Positions 25,978 through 36,076 of a stretch of 64,000 nt of DNA are shown piece after piece (position 1 is the first letter of the stretch; each line of letters begins with the position of its first letter). Both the position numbers and the translations under genes were made by a program. This stretch comes from Wolinella sp052170135 (GTDB taxonomy: Bacteria > Campylobacterota > Campylobacteria > Campylobacterales > Helicobacteraceae). The notes beneath the pieces were generated by a model. That model was not told the origin of the DNA, searched no databases, and saw only the letters and a program-made list of their open reading frames with translations. The stretch lies in NCBI GenBank assembly GCA_052170135.1, contig JBQNBC010000002.1:62001-126000 (forward strand), read 5' to 3'.

Positions 25978-26604
25978 TTGCAAACGTTACCATTGCCGCT
26001 TGAAGTTCACCAAAGTCATCGCTTTAAAAATCTACGCCTTAGCTTCACAAAAAAGATGACATTGCGCCTTAGTGTGCCATCTGGCTATCCAAAGGCGCAA
26101 TATGAGGCTTTTATTGATTCTAAGCACGCGTGGATTGTTGATACTTTTAATCTCATAAATAGAAAAAAGAGTAATATCGAGCACGAGTTAGAGATGCACA
26201 AAGGCGAGATTCTTCTATTTGATGAGTGGGTCTTGCTATCTGATTTTGAAAATCCACGTGAAAATATGCGTGAGATTCTTCACCGCTATCTAAGCGAGAG
26301 AATCGCAATTTTTAGCCAAAAGATGGGGCTTTTTCCACGCCAATTTTCCATTCGAAAGACCAAGAATCGTTTAGGTAGTTGTGATATGCATGCTAATCTC
26401 AACTTTTCTCTACAGCTGGTTTTTGCACCAAAAGAGCAAGTGGATTATGTCATCATGCATGAGCTAGCGCACATAGCATACCACGACCATAGCCATGCAT
26501 TTTGGAGTGTTCTTGAGCATTATTGTGAGAACTATCGCGCGCTAAGAAGCGCACTTCATGCGCGTCATGCACTGCATTTAAAGCTATATGAACGCCTGTA
26601 TTAA
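25978..26604 (+). CDS. YgjP-like zinc metallopeptidase (M48-related, DUF45)
   Basis: A 208-aa protein starting at TTG 25978 with a weak AAAGG upstream. The catalytic motif is VIMHELAHIAYHDHSHAFW, giving HExxH and a third ligand region. RKTKNRLGSC upstream of it is the conserved W-G-S-C-like strand of the family. Divergent from rplI. Substrate unknown. Confidence 0.82.
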   Translation: MQTLPLPLEVHQSHRFKNLRLSFTKKMTLRLSVPSGYPKAQYEAFIDSKHAWIVDTFNLINRKKSNIEHELEMHKGEILLFDEWVLLSDFENPRENMREILHRYLSERIAIFSQKMGLFPRQFSIRKTKNRLGSCDMHANLNFSLQLVFAPKEQVDYVIMHELAHIAYHDHSHAFWSVLEHYCENYRALRSALHARHALHLKLYERLY

Positions 26605-26705
26605 TCTACCTTAAGAATTAAAAACTATGCACATAAAGCACGGTATATATTTCGTCACAATAGCAGATAAAAATCAATTATAAATTCTTGCTTCTGTGAT
26701 CTTGG

Positions 26706-27398
26706 TCACTTCTCGCCTTTGGCGATTCCTGAGAGGCACTTCATCTCCTCTCCCCACTCTTTCCATAGCCCTTTTTTATCGCGCTTTGCTATCTCTTCGA
26801 GCTGTCGTAGCTCTTTTTTTAGCTGCTCAGTATCTATATCCTTGATATTTACATCATGCATAAGCGCATATCCTTCGCGAATCAGAATCGCATTAAAAAG
26901 ATGTGCCCCATCCTGCAAAAAACACCAGCCACCAGCAAAGCCAAGGCGGTATTTCTGCTCTAAAAATAGTCGCTCAAGTGTGAAGTTTCTCGCATGGTAG
27001 CGCATCTCATGCACGCGTTTTGGCTCTACTTGACACGGTGCATCAGGCGCAGTATTTATTGGTGCCATGGCTCCATACAGTGGGCATGATAGCACCCCAT
27101 AATTAGGCGTGAAAAATGAAAAAAGAGTCGCACTATGCACTTCGCGCAACAGCCCATAGATAGATAGCGGAGCTTCAAATGCATGTAAATTTGACACAAA
27201 AAGTAGCGAGAGCGCGAAGCTTTGGATTCTCTGTTTTTTAAACGCCAGCAAGAATCTGCCCAAAGAGAGTTGCACTAAAAGATGATTCTTTGTGTCATGC
27301 GCCCCGCTCATTGAGAAAATTTCGTAAAAGGTCGATAAGAATCTAGCTTGATTCTCGTCATGAGTACGCATAAAATTTCTAATTTTTATTTTACTCAT
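26706..27398 (-). CDS. Degenerate staphylococcal-nuclease-like protein
   Basis: A 230-aa ORF; the true start may be internal, because a signal-like segment (FALSLLFVSNLHA) lies at about 60-72. The C-terminal part matches the SNase fold tail: NAILIREGYALM and EEIAKRDKKGLWKEW. The catalytic DGDT and GIDAPE motifs and the RYGR arginine are not visible, so nuclease activity is doubtful. It overlaps the yejF stop by 4 nt and is the last gene of the peptide-importer transcript. Confidence 0.55.
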   Translation of the reverse strand: MSKIKIRNFMRTHDENQARFLSTFYEIFSMSGAHDTKNHLLVQLSLGRFLLAFKKQRIQSFALSLLFVSNLHAFEAPLSIYGLLREVHSATLFSFFTPNYGVLSCPLYGAMAPINTAPDAPCQVEPKRVHEMRYHARNFTLERLFLEQKYRLGFAGGWCFLQDGAHLFNAILIREGYALMHDVNIKDIDTEQLKKELRQLEEIAKRDKKGLWKEWGEEMKCLSGIAKGEK

Positions 27399-28987
27399 GT
27401 TCGTGCCTCCAAAAGCTCGCGCGTATAGGCGTGATTTGGATTTGCAATAGTGCTTTTTAGCTCGCCATACTCAATCATTTCGCCACCTCTTAGTACTGCG
27501 ACATCATCGCACAGCGCACAAATCACGCGCCAATCATGGCTTATGCAAATATATGTGAGTGAAAATCTCTGCATAAGCTCCAATAAAAGCTCCACGACTT
27601 GTGCCTCCATAGAGCGGTCAAGTGCACTTGTTGGCTCATCAAGTATAAGAATCTCAGGACGCAAAATAAGCGCACGCGCAATTGAAATGCGTTGCCTCTG
27701 TCCACCACTTAGCTCATTTGGATAGCGTGAGATAAACTCCTCTCCAAGCCCAACGCTAATAAGTGCGTCTAAAATACGCGCATTAAAGCTCGATTCTTCA
27801 CCATTAAAATGGACACAAAGCCCTTCGCGTAAAATTTCGCCAACACTCATTCTTGGGCTAAGTGAGGCGAATGGATCTTGAAAAACTATCTGTATTTTGG
27901 AGCGCATCGCCCTAAATTCGCACTCGTTCATGCTGTCAATGCGTTTACCAAAAAGCTCAATCTCGCCACTTGATTTGATTAAGCGCGTTAGAGCTAGCGC
28001 AAGGGTGCTTTTGCCGCTACCGCTCTCTCCGACAATACCCAGATTCCTTCCTTTTTTAATCACAAGCGATATATTTTTTAATGCCGAAAATTTGGCTATT
28101 TCCCGACCTAGCCAACTCTTTTTGGTGGAAAATTCGACATTAATATCTCTTGCGACTAAAAGCTCCCTAGAAGAATCGCATTTGCTATTTGCATGTTTAC
28201 TTTCCCATTTTGGAGGCAGATGTAGTGCGTTTAAAAGCTCCTTTGTATATGCATGCTTTGGTGCATTAAACAGGGTGCGATTCTCGTTTGTTTCAATTAT
28301 CCTACCTTGATGCATGACATATATAGTCTCAGCGTATCTCCTCACTACGCCAAGATCATGACTGATGAAGAGTAGAGCTAAATCGCGCTCCTTTTGCAAT
28401 GAGAATAAAAGCTCGAGAATCTGCCTCTGCACGCTTGTATCAAGTGCGGTTGTGGGCTCATCAGCAATTATGAGCTTTGGGGAGTTTGCAAGTGCCATTG
28501 CAATCATCACGCGCTGCCTCTGTCCACCGCTTAGCGCATGCGGATAGAGTTTGCCACGATTCTTAAGCATGCCAAGCCCAACAGAACTAAGTAGTAATTG
28601 AACCTCTTTTTCTAATTCGCTTTTGGCTAAATTTCTATGAAGAGAAATCGCCTCAGAAATCTGTTGCTCTATTGTATGCAGTGGGTTTAGCGCGCTGAGT
28701 GGCTCTTGAAATACAAAGCCTACCTCGCCACCTCTTATGGCGCGAAGCTCACAATCGTTAAGCTCCAAAATATCTCGCTCGCAAAATAGAATCTCGCCAC
28801 CAAGAATCTCCACACTATTTGGCGAAAAAAGTCGCAATAACAGCCCGGCAAGTAGTGATTTTCCGCTACCGCTCTCACCAATGAGCGCGACACTCTCGCC
28901 TTGTTTTATGCTTAGATTGATATCTTCTAGTATAAAGTTGCTACTTCGAATTCTTGCATTTAGTTTCTTTACTTCTAGCAAGCTCAT
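27395..28987 (-). CDS. yejF: Peptide ABC transporter, fused double ATPase (YejF-like)
   Basis: Two ATPase domains in one 530-aa chain. Domain 1: Walker A GESGSGKSL, signature LSGGQRQRV, Walker B LIIADEPTTALD. Domain 2: Walker A GESGSGKST, signature LSGGQRQRI, Walker B LILDEPTSALD. Dipeptide and microcin C importers have this fused form. It overlaps yejE by 4 nt. Confidence 0.9.
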   Translation of the reverse strand: MSLLEVKKLNARIRSSNFILEDINLSIKQGESVALIGESGSGKSLLAGLLLRLFSPNSVEILGGEILFCERDILELNDCELRAIRGGEVGFVFQEPLSALNPLHTIEQQISEAISLHRNLAKSELEKEVQLLLSSVGLGMLKNRGKLYPHALSGGQRQRVMIAMALANSPKLIIADEPTTALDTSVQRQILELLFSLQKERDLALLFISHDLGVVRRYAETIYVMHQGRIIETNENRTLFNAPKHAYTKELLNALHLPPKWESKHANSKCDSSRELLVARDINVEFSTKKSWLGREIAKFSALKNISLVIKKGRNLGIVGESGSGKSTLALALTRLIKSSGEIELFGKRIDSMNECEFRAMRSKIQIVFQDPFASLSPRMSVGEILREGLCVHFNGEESSFNARILDALISVGLGEEFISRYPNELSGGQRQRISIARALILRPEILILDEPTSALDRSMEAQVVELLLELMQRFSLTYICISHDWRVICALCDDVAVLRGGEMIEYGELKSTIANPNHAYTRELLEART

Positions 28988-29988
28988 CTTGAAAGCCTCG
29001 GATCAAAGGCATCTCGTACACCTTCACCGACAAAAACAAGTACTGAGAGTAGAAATGCGATAGAGAAAAAGGCGCAAATTCCTAAGTGTGGGGCGTGTAG
29101 ATTTTGCTTACCTTGTGCCAATAGCTCACCAAGACTAGGTGCGCCACTAGGTAGTCCAAAGCCGAGAAAATCAAGTGATGTTAGAGTGGCTATTGAGCCA
29201 CTCATTACAAACGGTAAAAAAGTGATCGTAGCTACCATGGCATTTGGCAAAATATGTCGCCACATGATGACAAAGTCACTCACGCCAAGGGCTTTAGCGG
29301 ATCGGACATATTCTAGATTCCTACCGCGTAAGAACTCTGCCCTCACTACACCTACAAGTTGCATCCACGAAAAGAGTAACATTATTGATAAAAGCCACCA
29401 AAAGCCAACCTGGACAAAGCTAGAGAGAATTATCAAAAGAAAGATGATTGGCATACCAGACCACACTTCAATAAATCTCTGCCCCCATAAATCCACCCAT
29501 CCGCCATAATAGCCTTGTATCGCACCAATAGTTATACCAACTATGCTGCTAAAAATTGTCAAAATCGTTCCAAACGCTAGTGAAATCGCATAGCCATATA
29601 TAAGACGCGCTAGCACATCGCGTCCTTGATCATCTGTCCCTAGTAGATTCTTTGCATCTGGCGACGTGGGCGCAGGAGAGTGCAAATCATAAATAATCGT
29701 GTCATAACTATAAGGAATCGGTGCAAAAAACATAAACCCATTAGAATTTATAAGTTCCGCTAAATATGGGTCTTTATAGTCCGCTTCGCTTTCAAATTCT
29801 CCACCAAAATCACTTTCGCTATAAACGTGAAGAATCGGAAAATAAAATCTCTCATCAAAGCGAACAAATAGTGGCTTGTCATTCGCTATGAGTGGCGCAA
29901 ACAGCGATATGAGAATCAAAAACACAAGCAGATATAGCGAGTAGTACGCGCGTCGATTCTTCTTGAAAGCCTGCCATCGCCTATTCAT
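28984..29988 (-). CDS. yejE: Peptide ABC transporter permease (YejE-like)
   Basis: 334-aa DppC-type inner-membrane permease. One N-terminal TM (LVFLILISLFAPLIA), a periplasmic segment with GTDDQGRDVLARLIYG, then five TMs with the EAA loop (VRSAKALGVSDFVIMWRHILPNA). The long periplasmic insert before GTDDQGRD is typical of YejE. Overlaps yejB and yejF. Confidence 0.9.
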   Translation of the reverse strand: MNRRWQAFKKNRRAYYSLYLLVFLILISLFAPLIANDKPLFVRFDERFYFPILHVYSESDFGGEFESEADYKDPYLAELINSNGFMFFAPIPYSYDTIIYDLHSPAPTSPDAKNLLGTDDQGRDVLARLIYGYAISLAFGTILTIFSSIVGITIGAIQGYYGGWVDLWGQRFIEVWSGMPIIFLLIILSSFVQVGFWWLLSIMLLFSWMQLVGVVRAEFLRGRNLEYVRSAKALGVSDFVIMWRHILPNAMVATITFLPFVMSGSIATLTSLDFLGFGLPSGAPSLGELLAQGKQNLHAPHLGICAFFSIAFLLSVLVFVGEGVRDAFDPRLSR

Positions 29989-31049
29989 ACACGCCTTTCA
30001 AAGTCGATTCTTGGATCTATTAACATGTATGTGATGTCGCTAATGAGTGTCGCAATAAGACCAATTATCGTAAAAAGATATAGAGTGCCAAAGACCACGG
30101 GATAATCACGCGAAATAATCGCCTCATAGCCCAAAAGCCCCAAGCCCTCAAGTGAAAATATAATTTCAATGAGTAATGAGCCTGTGAAAAACATACCAAT
30201 AAAAGCCACTGGGAATCCAGAGATGATAATTAGCATTGCGTTGCGAAATACATGATAATAGAGAATCCCACGTTCGCTCTGCCCCTTTGCACGCGCACTT
30301 AGAGTGTATTGCTTGTTTATCTCCTCTAAAAAGGAGTTTTTTGCCAAAAGTGTAAGAGAGGCAAATCCACCTATGGTCAGCGAAGCAACTGGCAACGCTA
30401 TATGCCAAAGGTAGTCAAGAATCTTTTCAAAAAATGGGAGCTCGCTAAATCCATCACTAACAAGTCCTCGCAACGGAAAAAGTGAAAAATAGCTCCCACC
30501 AGCAAAGAGAACAATGAGAAGAATCGCGAATAAAAATACAGGAACGGCGCTGCCGATAATCACAATAAAGCTTGTTGCGATATCAAAGCGACTGCCGTGG
30601 CTCACGGCTTTTTTAATCCCAAGTGGAATCGAGATGAGATAGATAAGAATAGTGCTCCATACGCCAAGTGATATAGATACATCAAGTCTCTCGACAATAA
30701 GGCTTGTGACACTTTTTTGATGATAAAAGCTCTCGCCCAAATCAAATATGAGGTAATTTTTTATCATCAAAAAGTATCGTTCCAAAAGTGGCTTATCAAA
30801 GCCATACATGCGCTCGATCTCAGCTACTAATTCAGAATCAAGCCCTTGAGAGCCACGATAGCTAATGCTTTTTGTTACTTCGCTACCAACGTTGATGCGT
30901 CCAGTATGCTCCTCTAGCGTTTCTATTTTTGCCAACATCTGCTCGACTGGACCACCTGGAGCTATCTGTATTATGAAAAAATTAAGCGTTAGAATCCCAA
31001 AAAGCGTCGGGATAATAAGTAATAGCCGCTTTAAAATATACGCACCCAA
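29985..31049 (-). CDS. yejB: Peptide ABC transporter permease (YejB-like)
   Basis: 354-aa DppB-type permease. It starts LLLIIPTLFGILTLNFFIIQIAPGGP, a family hallmark, with an insert (about 45-80) found in YejB. The EAA loop is YTLSARAKGQSERGILYYHVFRNAML. It forms the membrane channel with YejE. Two nucleotides separate it from yejA. Confidence 0.9.
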   Translation of the reverse strand: MGAYILKRLLLIIPTLFGILTLNFFIIQIAPGGPVEQMLAKIETLEEHTGRINVGSEVTKSISYRGSQGLDSELVAEIERMYGFDKPLLERYFLMIKNYLIFDLGESFYHQKSVTSLIVERLDVSISLGVWSTILIYLISIPLGIKKAVSHGSRFDIATSFIVIIGSAVPVFLFAILLIVLFAGGSYFSLFPLRGLVSDGFSELPFFEKILDYLWHIALPVASLTIGGFASLTLLAKNSFLEEINKQYTLSARAKGQSERGILYYHVFRNAMLIIISGFPVAFIGMFFTGSLLIEIIFSLEGLGLLGYEAIISRDYPVVFGTLYLFTIIGLIATLISDITYMLIDPRIDFERRV

Positions 31050-31051
31050 AA

Positions 31052-32869
31052 TTACTTCCGAAGCAGTGCTGGACGTGACTTTACTAGCTCAGTTTCTTTC
31101 TTGATATCGACCCACCAAGTCCAAAATCCAAGCCCATAAAGTGGTGATATGCTCGGTCGCCCTAGCCTATCCCAATACGCGATACGAAATGTCCTATTAT
31201 GAAAGTGGGGAATCACATAATAGCCCCACAATAGCACTCTATCTAGCATGCGCGTATTGTCTATTAGCTCACGACGATCTTTCGCGCTAATCACTAGCTC
31301 AACTAGATAATCAACTGCTTTGCTATTTATTCCAGCGTAGTTTTTACTACCACGCTCATTTATTGAGCTTGAGTGCCAAAAGTATCGCTGTTCATTGCCA
31401 GGAGATAGCGACTGCCCTATGGCACCAACTATCATGTCGTAATCAAAATCTCGCACACGATTTATATATTGTGTTAAATCTACTAGGCGAATTTTCATCT
31501 CAATTCCAAGTGCGGCTAGATTTTTCTTAAAAGGTAGTGCGACACGCTCCATGGCTGGACTAGACAAAAGCAATTCAAAAGAGAAATGTTTGCCTGTTTT
31601 TAGGTTTACTAGCTTTTTATTTTTTATTTCATAGCCAGATTCTTTCAGTAGGGCTTTGGCCTTTCTTAATTGTTCTCTAATATTTCCATCGCCACTATTA
31701 ATTGGAATCTCAAAAGCTTGTGAAAATAGCCTAGGATCTAGATCATCCATAAAAGGCTCTAAAAGCTCTATTTCGGCTTGAGATGGTGTGCCAAACGATG
31801 CTAGCTCAGAGTTATCAAAGTAACTTTTAGTACGTGCATATTGACCAAAAAATAGATTCTTGTTACTCCATTCAAAATCAAATGCATAAAATAGTGCCTC
31901 TCGCACACGAGAATCGCTAAAGATTTCTCTCCGCGTATTAAAGAAGAATCCCTGCATGCCGCTAGGCATTGAGTGTGCTATCTCATCTTTTAGGATTAAG
32001 CCATTCTTTAGTGCATCTCCATCATAGCCAAGTGCCCAGTTCTTCGCGCTCCGCTCTTCACGTATATCATATGCGCCAGCCCTAAATGCTTCGAGTGCGA
32101 CACTTTCATCTTTGTAGTATTCATATGTCACGCGATCAAAGTTGAACATTCCAACTCTAACGGGATGACTCACTGCCCAGTAGTCCTGCACACGCTCATA
32201 GACTATTTCCCTTCCAACATCAAAGCTAGCAATACGATATGGTCCACTCCCAAGTGGAATCTCGAGTGGATTCTCTCCTAAGACTCGCCCATCGTAAAAG
32301 TGCTTTGGAAGAATCTGAAGCTGTCCTAAGATCAGTGGAAGCTCTCGATTTTCCTTGTTGTTAAAGTTAAATTTCACAGTGTACTTATCTACTACAACCA
32401 CATCTTTTACATCGTTATAGTAACGTTTGATGGTTGGATTCCCAGCGTTTATGAGCGTGTTGAAGCTAAACTCAACATCAAATGCTGTGATTGGATTACC
32501 ATCATGGAATCGAGCATTTTTATTAAGATGAAAGATAACAAAACTATTGTCTTTTGCGCGCTGTATCCGCTCTGCGATGAGTCCATATTCGCTAAAAGGC
32601 TCATCTTCTGATTGCACCATTAACGTATCATATACCAATTCTATTCCTGCGGCTGGATTTCCTTTGATACTAAAAGGATTAAGTGTATCAAAGCTTCCTA
32701 TCTCGTGTCTCTTGATACTGCCACCCTTTGGCGCACTCGCATTAACATAATCAAAATGCCTAAAATCCTTATATTTTATCTCTCCTCCAAGCGAAAATCC
32801 ACTATCGCTAAAAGTCGATGCACTAGCTACCAGTCCAAACAAAAGCCCATAAAGCCAGACAAATCTCAT
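31052..32869 (-). CDS. yejA: Peptide-binding periplasmic protein (YejA-like, SBP family 5)
   Basis: 605-aa solute-binding protein with a signal peptide (about 1-18). SBP-5 features are visible: PKGGSIKRHEIGSFDTLNPF, FHLNKNARFHDGNPITAFDVEFSF, and the long C-terminal lobe. YejA homologues bind oligopeptides and microcin C. First component of the transporter; overlaps xseA by 4 nt. Confidence 0.9.
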   Translation of the reverse strand: MRFVWLYGLLFGLVASASTFSDSGFSLGGEIKYKDFRHFDYVNASAPKGGSIKRHEIGSFDTLNPFSIKGNPAAGIELVYDTLMVQSEDEPFSEYGLIAERIQRAKDNSFVIFHLNKNARFHDGNPITAFDVEFSFNTLINAGNPTIKRYYNDVKDVVVVDKYTVKFNFNNKENRELPLILGQLQILPKHFYDGRVLGENPLEIPLGSGPYRIASFDVGREIVYERVQDYWAVSHPVRVGMFNFDRVTYEYYKDESVALEAFRAGAYDIREERSAKNWALGYDGDALKNGLILKDEIAHSMPSGMQGFFFNTRREIFSDSRVREALFYAFDFEWSNKNLFFGQYARTKSYFDNSELASFGTPSQAEIELLEPFMDDLDPRLFSQAFEIPINSGDGNIREQLRKAKALLKESGYEIKNKKLVNLKTGKHFSFELLLSSPAMERVALPFKKNLAALGIEMKIRLVDLTQYINRVRDFDYDMIVGAIGQSLSPGNEQRYFWHSSSINERGSKNYAGINSKAVDYLVELVISAKDRRELIDNTRMLDRVLLWGYYVIPHFHNRTFRIAYWDRLGRPSISPLYGLGFWTWWVDIKKETELVKSRPALLRK

Positions 32870-34128
32870 TCACTCTTCCTCTGCTTTTCAACTACTTGCG
32901 CACGGATTTTATACTCCAAATCTTGCAATACAAACTCCTCACCAACTGCAAGCTCCGCTATGCCTTGATTTTTGCCGTTAGAATCGGATAGCCTTACGTA
33001 TCCACGCGCTAAATTAGCCATCGGGTTTAGCTCGCTAAGCTGTGCTTTTAACATGGTTACATTATTCACTTTTGAGCGATATTGTGCCTCCCATGCACCT
33101 TTTAGCCCAAGCTCTAGTGGCGAAATCTCCGCACTAAAGCTACCAAGCTTATACCCCATTGTCATCTGTAGCGAGCGCCTATGCTCCATCACTTTTGTCA
33201 CACTTTCATCAATCTTTAGAGGAATCCATGATCTAGAAAATCCACTCTTAAGAGAATCTAACTCGAGTTTTTTTCTCTCTAATGCCCTCTTAAAAGCCCG
33301 TCCCATCTCCTCAATCATAGAATCAAGTCGCAAAAGCCACTCTCTGCTATCAGGCAAGATAAGCTCCATAGCGGCACTGGGCGTAGGTGCGCGCAAATCC
33401 GCTACAAAGTCGCTAATCACAACATCGCTCTCGTGCCCTACTGCTGAGACAATCGGTGTTTTTGCATTGAAAATTGCCAAAGCGACACATTTTTCATTAA
33501 ACGCCCAAAGATCCTCGATACTCCCTCCGCCCCTAGCGACCACTATCACATTCACACCAAGCGTATCAGCATAGGCGATGTTACGCGCTATAGATTCCTT
33601 TGCATCGTCACCTTGTACAAGTGTATTAAGCACAAGAATCCGAACACCGCTCCATCGTTTGCTAGCCACACGTAGCATATCTTGTAATGCTGCACCTGTA
33701 GCAGAAGTGATTAGCGCGATTCTTTCTGGGAATTTTGGCAACAGTTTCTTTTTTTCGGAATCAAAGTATCCAAGCGAGGCAAGCTCTTTTTTTAGCTGCT
33801 CAAATGCAAGTGCTAGCCCTCCGATGCCAGTAGGCTCGGCACTTTGTGCGATTATCTGATACTCGCCACGTGGCGTATATACGCTAAGCCCACCGTGAAT
33901 CGTCAAATCCATACCATTTTCAATGCGAAATTTTAGATATTTGGCATTTCCTTTGAAAAGCACTGCTTTAATAGATGAGGAAGAATCTTTGAGCGTAAAA
34001 TATACATGCCCACTAGTATGGTAGGTGAGATTACTAACCTCGCCTCTCACACTAATATTCAAAAAAGTCGCCTCAAGCAACGACTTAATCTGGATATTTA
34101 GCTCATTTACACTAAGTATCCCGCTCAT
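32866..34128 (-). CDS. xseA: Exodeoxyribonuclease VII large subunit
   Basis: 420 aa. N-terminal OB-fold (SVRGEVSNLTYHTSGHVYFTLKD) and the nuclease domain with ITSATGAALQDM, VVARGGGSIEDLWAFN and SAVGHESDVVISDFVAD, all conserved in XseA. It degrades single-stranded DNA with XseB, not seen here. Coupled to yejA, though unrelated in function. Confidence 0.96.
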   Translation of the reverse strand: MSGILSVNELNIQIKSLLEATFLNISVRGEVSNLTYHTSGHVYFTLKDSSSSIKAVLFKGNAKYLKFRIENGMDLTIHGGLSVYTPRGEYQIIAQSAEPTGIGGLALAFEQLKKELASLGYFDSEKKKLLPKFPERIALITSATGAALQDMLRVASKRWSGVRILVLNTLVQGDDAKESIARNIAYADTLGVNVIVVARGGGSIEDLWAFNEKCVALAIFNAKTPIVSAVGHESDVVISDFVADLRAPTPSAAMELILPDSREWLLRLDSMIEEMGRAFKRALERKKLELDSLKSGFSRSWIPLKIDESVTKVMEHRRSLQMTMGYKLGSFSAEISPLELGLKGAWEAQYRSKVNNVTMLKAQLSELNPMANLARGYVRLSDSNGKNQGIAELAVGEEFVLQDLEYKIRAQVVEKQRKSE

Positions 34129-34133
34129 GCTTC

Positions 34134-35930
34134 CTAGCCGATAAGCATGATTGCGACATTGTTTGAGACTTGCATGCCTTCGCTTGCATAAATCTCTTTC
34201 ACATGCCCCTCTATTGTCGCCAACACCTCATTTTCCATCTTCATAGCCTCCACAACCGCTAGTGTATCGCCCTCTTTAATGAAATCTCCCTGTTTAACCT
34301 TAATCTTTGTGATAGTGCCTGGCATAGGCGAGACTATATGTCCTTGGTTGGTCGCATGTGGAAGCCCACCGCTCTTTTTTACGCTTGGCTTAGTCGCATT
34401 ATTATCATCTTTTGATTCTACATAGACCTCTTTTAACTCGCCATCGACACGTACAAAAAATGGTCGCAAACCCTCATCTCTTGCACCACTTCCTTCGATT
34501 TTGACTTGGTACTGTTCGCCATGAACCGTAATAGTAAACTCTTTCGCCATTGGCTCATTATTATGATTCTCAAATGCCACAAGAGGCTCTGGAATAAGCT
34601 TGCCTTCATTTCGCTCCACCAAAAAGCTCTTTGCTATCGCACCAAAAATCGCGTAAGAAATCACATCTGTTTCACTCTTTGCAAACTCTGCAGATTCCTC
34701 TTTTGCGCGCGCAAGCTCAGGCGATAGAAAATCAGCTGGCCGCCCAGAAATCATCTCTTCGCCATCGCTTAAAATTCTCTCCTTAAGTGCATTGCTTACA
34801 GGTGCTGGTGTAGCTCCATAAAGTCCACGTACTAAATTCCTAGTCTCGGTTGTTATTGTCTTATATCGTTCGCCCATGAGTACATTTAATACTGCCTGAG
34901 TCCCGACAATTTGGCTACTTGGTGTGACAAGTGGTGGAAACCCAAAATCCTCTCGTACATTTGGTATCTCACGTAGCACATCATCCATACGACTTAAAGC
35001 ATTTTGCTCTTTTAGTTGATTTGCCATGTTTGAAATCATTCCACCAGGAATCTGACTTACAAGCACACGTGTATCAATTTGATTATATTCAGACTCGAAT
35101 TTCTTATATTTGCGACGATTTCGCTTGAGAATCTCAGCTGCACGCTCCATAATTTCTAGATTAAGTTTTGTATCATGTGGCGTGCCAACTAATGTCGCAA
35201 CCATGGATTGAGTGCAAGGATGGCTTGTGCCTTCCGCTAAGGCGGAGTTGCTCAAATCAACGATATCAACGCCCGCTTCAATAGCCTTTAGGTGTGCGCC
35301 AAAAGCAAATCCAGCAGTTGAGTGTGAGTGAAACTGCACTGGTACGGCTAAATTCTCCTTTAGGGCTTTGACTAGCTCAAATGCTACATTTGGCGTAATA
35401 AGTCCAGCCATATCTTTCACGGCGATACTATCGCAACCAGCTTCTACTAGTTCCTTTGCATACCTGACAAATCCAGAAATAGTATGTACGGGTGAAGCAG
35501 TATAGCTAATCGCGCCTTGAGCGTGTTTGCCATGTGTTTTAACTTCATCAATCGAGACGCGGAGATTTCTGATGTCATTTAGCGCATCAAAGATCCTAAA
35601 AATATCCACACCATGTACGCTTGATAGCCTCACGAACTCACGCACCACGTCATCTGCGTAGTGGCGATAGCCGATTAGATTCTGCCCACGTAGTAGCATT
35701 TGAATTGGTGTTTTCTTAAAAATTGTCTTAAATGTTGCAAGTCGCTCGAACGGATCTTCTTTTAGGTATCGCAGACAGGTATCATATGTCGCACCACCCC
35801 ATACTTCAACACTATGGAATCCAACCTCTTCAAAAAGCTTCGCTGCTTCAATCATATCCTCAGTACGCATTCGTGTAGCTAAAAGCGACTGATGTCCATC
35901 TCGAAGGCTATTTTCGGTGATTTTTACCAT
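34134..35930 (-). CDS. pycB: Biotin-dependent carboxyltransferase: pyruvate carboxylase subunit B / OadA-like
   Basis: Transfers CO2 from biotin to pyruvate, or works as oxaloacetate decarboxylase alpha. Start chosen at ATG 35930 (MVKITENSLRDGHQSLLATRM), preceded by GGAG; the longer frame to 36119 would overlap the GGDEF gene. 598 aa: carboxyltransferase domain (metal motif with HSHSTAG), conserved domain, and a C-terminal biotinyl domain with VEAMKMENEV. A separate biotin-carboxylase subunit is not in this window, nor are OadB/OadG, which favours the PycB reading. Confidence 0.9.
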   Translation of the reverse strand: MVKITENSLRDGHQSLLATRMRTEDMIEAAKLFEEVGFHSVEVWGGATYDTCLRYLKEDPFERLATFKTIFKKTPIQMLLRGQNLIGYRHYADDVVREFVRLSSVHGVDIFRIFDALNDIRNLRVSIDEVKTHGKHAQGAISYTASPVHTISGFVRYAKELVEAGCDSIAVKDMAGLITPNVAFELVKALKENLAVPVQFHSHSTAGFAFGAHLKAIEAGVDIVDLSNSALAEGTSHPCTQSMVATLVGTPHDTKLNLEIMERAAEILKRNRRKYKKFESEYNQIDTRVLVSQIPGGMISNMANQLKEQNALSRMDDVLREIPNVREDFGFPPLVTPSSQIVGTQAVLNVLMGERYKTITTETRNLVRGLYGATPAPVSNALKERILSDGEEMISGRPADFLSPELARAKEESAEFAKSETDVISYAIFGAIAKSFLVERNEGKLIPEPLVAFENHNNEPMAKEFTITVHGEQYQVKIEGSGARDEGLRPFFVRVDGELKEVYVESKDDNNATKPSVKKSGGLPHATNQGHIVSPMPGTITKIKVKQGDFIKEGDTLAVVEAMKMENEVLATIEGHVKEIYASEGMQVSNNVAIMLIG

Positions 35931-36076
35931 TATTACTGCTCCATTTGTGAGGATAAATAGTGCTGATTTTAGCTTAAGAATCTTTAGCAATTGCCATATT
36001 TTGGTTGTTTTTATGACTTTATTGTTACTTTTTGATTCTTGATTATTAGCTTTATCTGAAATGAAACAGTGGAAAA

